From Pseudogemmobacter bohemicus (GTDB lineage: Bacteria > Pseudomonadota > Alphaproteobacteria > Rhodobacterales > Rhodobacteraceae): a DNA stretch of 64,000 nucleotides. The notes below the pieces were generated by a model. It made no database searches. It was not told the origin of the DNA and was given only the letters and a program-made list of their open reading frames with translations. The stretch covers positions 694,941-758,940 of the forward strand of contig NZ_QNHG01000002.1 of the NCBI RefSeq assembly GCF_003290025.1. Direction: 5' to 3'. How positions within the stretch are numbered: the first letter of the stretch is position 1; each line of letters opens with the position of its first letter. Below, piece after piece: positions 63,583 through 64,000 of the stretch. Position numbers and translations under genes: made by a program.

Positions 63583-64000
63583 ACGCTGCGCAGCTTCCGG
63601 GCTTTCAGCCCATCTTTCTTCTGTTCGTGCCGCTGGTGCTGGTGGTGATCGGCTTTGGCCTCTGGTTCAGACGTGGCACGCTGACCGGCGGCAAGGTGCT
63701 GTTCGCGGTGCTGTCCTTCTTTGGCATCGTCACGGCGGTCAATCTCTTCATGGCCTTCAAGGCGATTTCGACCTTCCCGGGGCTTGAGGTGCAAAGCTCT
63801 TACGTCGCGGGTCGTGGCTTCGACGGGCGCCGCGCGGCGCAAGAGGCGCTTGGCTGGACGGTGGCGCAGGATTACCAGCCCGGCCGCATGCGGCTGAGCA
63901 TCACCGATGCCAGCGGCAAGGCGGTCGAGGCGCGGGCGCTGGAGGCTGTGATCGGCCGGGTGACCGTCGCGAGAGACGACCAGGTCCCGGAATTTCGATG
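63579..64000 (+). CDS. ccoH: cbb3 oxidase assembly protein CcoH (FixH family), cut by window end
   Basis: The visible 140 residues contain FixH landmarks: GGKVLFAVLSFFGIVTAVNLFMAFKAISTFPG (membrane helix about 36-60), SSYVAGRGFD and WTVAQDYQPGRMRLSITDASG. Ahead of this is an extra hydrophobic stretch (about 11-27, IFLLFVPLVLVVIGFGL), giving two helices instead of the single one usual in FixH. ATG 63579 has GGCAGG upstream. CcoH associates with the cbb3 complex during assembly. The reading frame continues past the window. Confidence 0.85.
   Translation, partial: MNAAQLPGFQPIFLLFVPLVLVVIGFGLWFRRGTLTGGKVLFAVLSFFGIVTAVNLFMAFKAISTFPGLEVQSSYVAGRGFDGRRAAQEALGWTVAQDYQPGRMRLSITDASGKAVEARALEAVIGRVTVARDDQVPEFR

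Noticed and set aside
1-64000. CRISPR arrays, tRNA or rRNA genes
   Set aside because: No regularly spaced repeats, cloverleaf-forming segments or rRNA core sequences were seen; the only stable RNA recognised is the SRP RNA.

Overview
The window is GC-rich, densely coded DNA from an alphaproteobacterium, almost certainly Rhodobacteraceae (Paracoccus/Rhodobacter-like). The markers are a FnrL-type regulator beside anaerobic hemN, a cbb3 oxidase operon ccoNOQP with a Usp gene divergently upstream, membrane-anchored cytochrome c552 next to pheA, a small SRP RNA, and many ABC uptake operons.

Layout. 0-6.4 kb: the 3' part of an M24 (Xaa-Pro-type) peptidase followed by a dppABCDF peptide ABC transporter. 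6.5-15.1 kb: an XRE-cupin regulator divergent from a histidinol-dehydrogenase-like enzyme and a polyamine-type ABC transporter; convergent to these are a class III PLP enzyme and a small-molecule kinase, probably one catabolic locus. 15.2-19.9 kb: SRP RNA, a HAD phosphatase, a 5'-nucleotidase/cyclic phosphodiesterase, NudC and a SRPBCC protein. 19.9-22.1 kb: fnrL and hemN around an FNR box. 22.1-29.3 kb: yejABEF peptide transporter with a coupled glycosyltransferase. 29.4-35.6 kb: cytochrome c552, prephenate dehydratase, Usp, ccoNOQP. 35.6-48.4 kb: urea assimilation through urea carboxylase, allophanate hydrolase and UrtABCDE, with a divergent LysR regulator. 48.4-57.9 kb: five dynamin-like GTPase genes. 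57.9-60.7 kb: a decayed Mu-like prophage plus an IS5-like fragment. 61.1-64 kb: a GFA-family protein, ccoG, and the start of ccoH (cut by the window end).

The respiratory genes form one regulatory set. FNR-type boxes (TTGAY-N4-RTCAA) lie between fnrL and hemN, twice between usp and ccoN, and before ccoG, so low oxygen should induce the cbb3 oxidase, its assembly factors and oxygen-independent haem synthesis together. The usual ccoNOQP-ccoGHIS adjacency is broken here by about 26.5 kb holding the urea locus, the GTPase cluster and the prophage remnant.

The most unusual locus is the GTPase cluster: long GTPase A1 + short GTPase B1, long GTPase C, then long A2 + short B2. Both A-B pairs have overlapping stop/start codons, and A1/A2 and B1/B2 are recognisably paralogous. 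This looks like a duplicated heterotypic bacterial dynamin pair with a third large partner. I know of no described system with this architecture. Its function (membrane remodelling, membrane-stress or phage response) is inference only.
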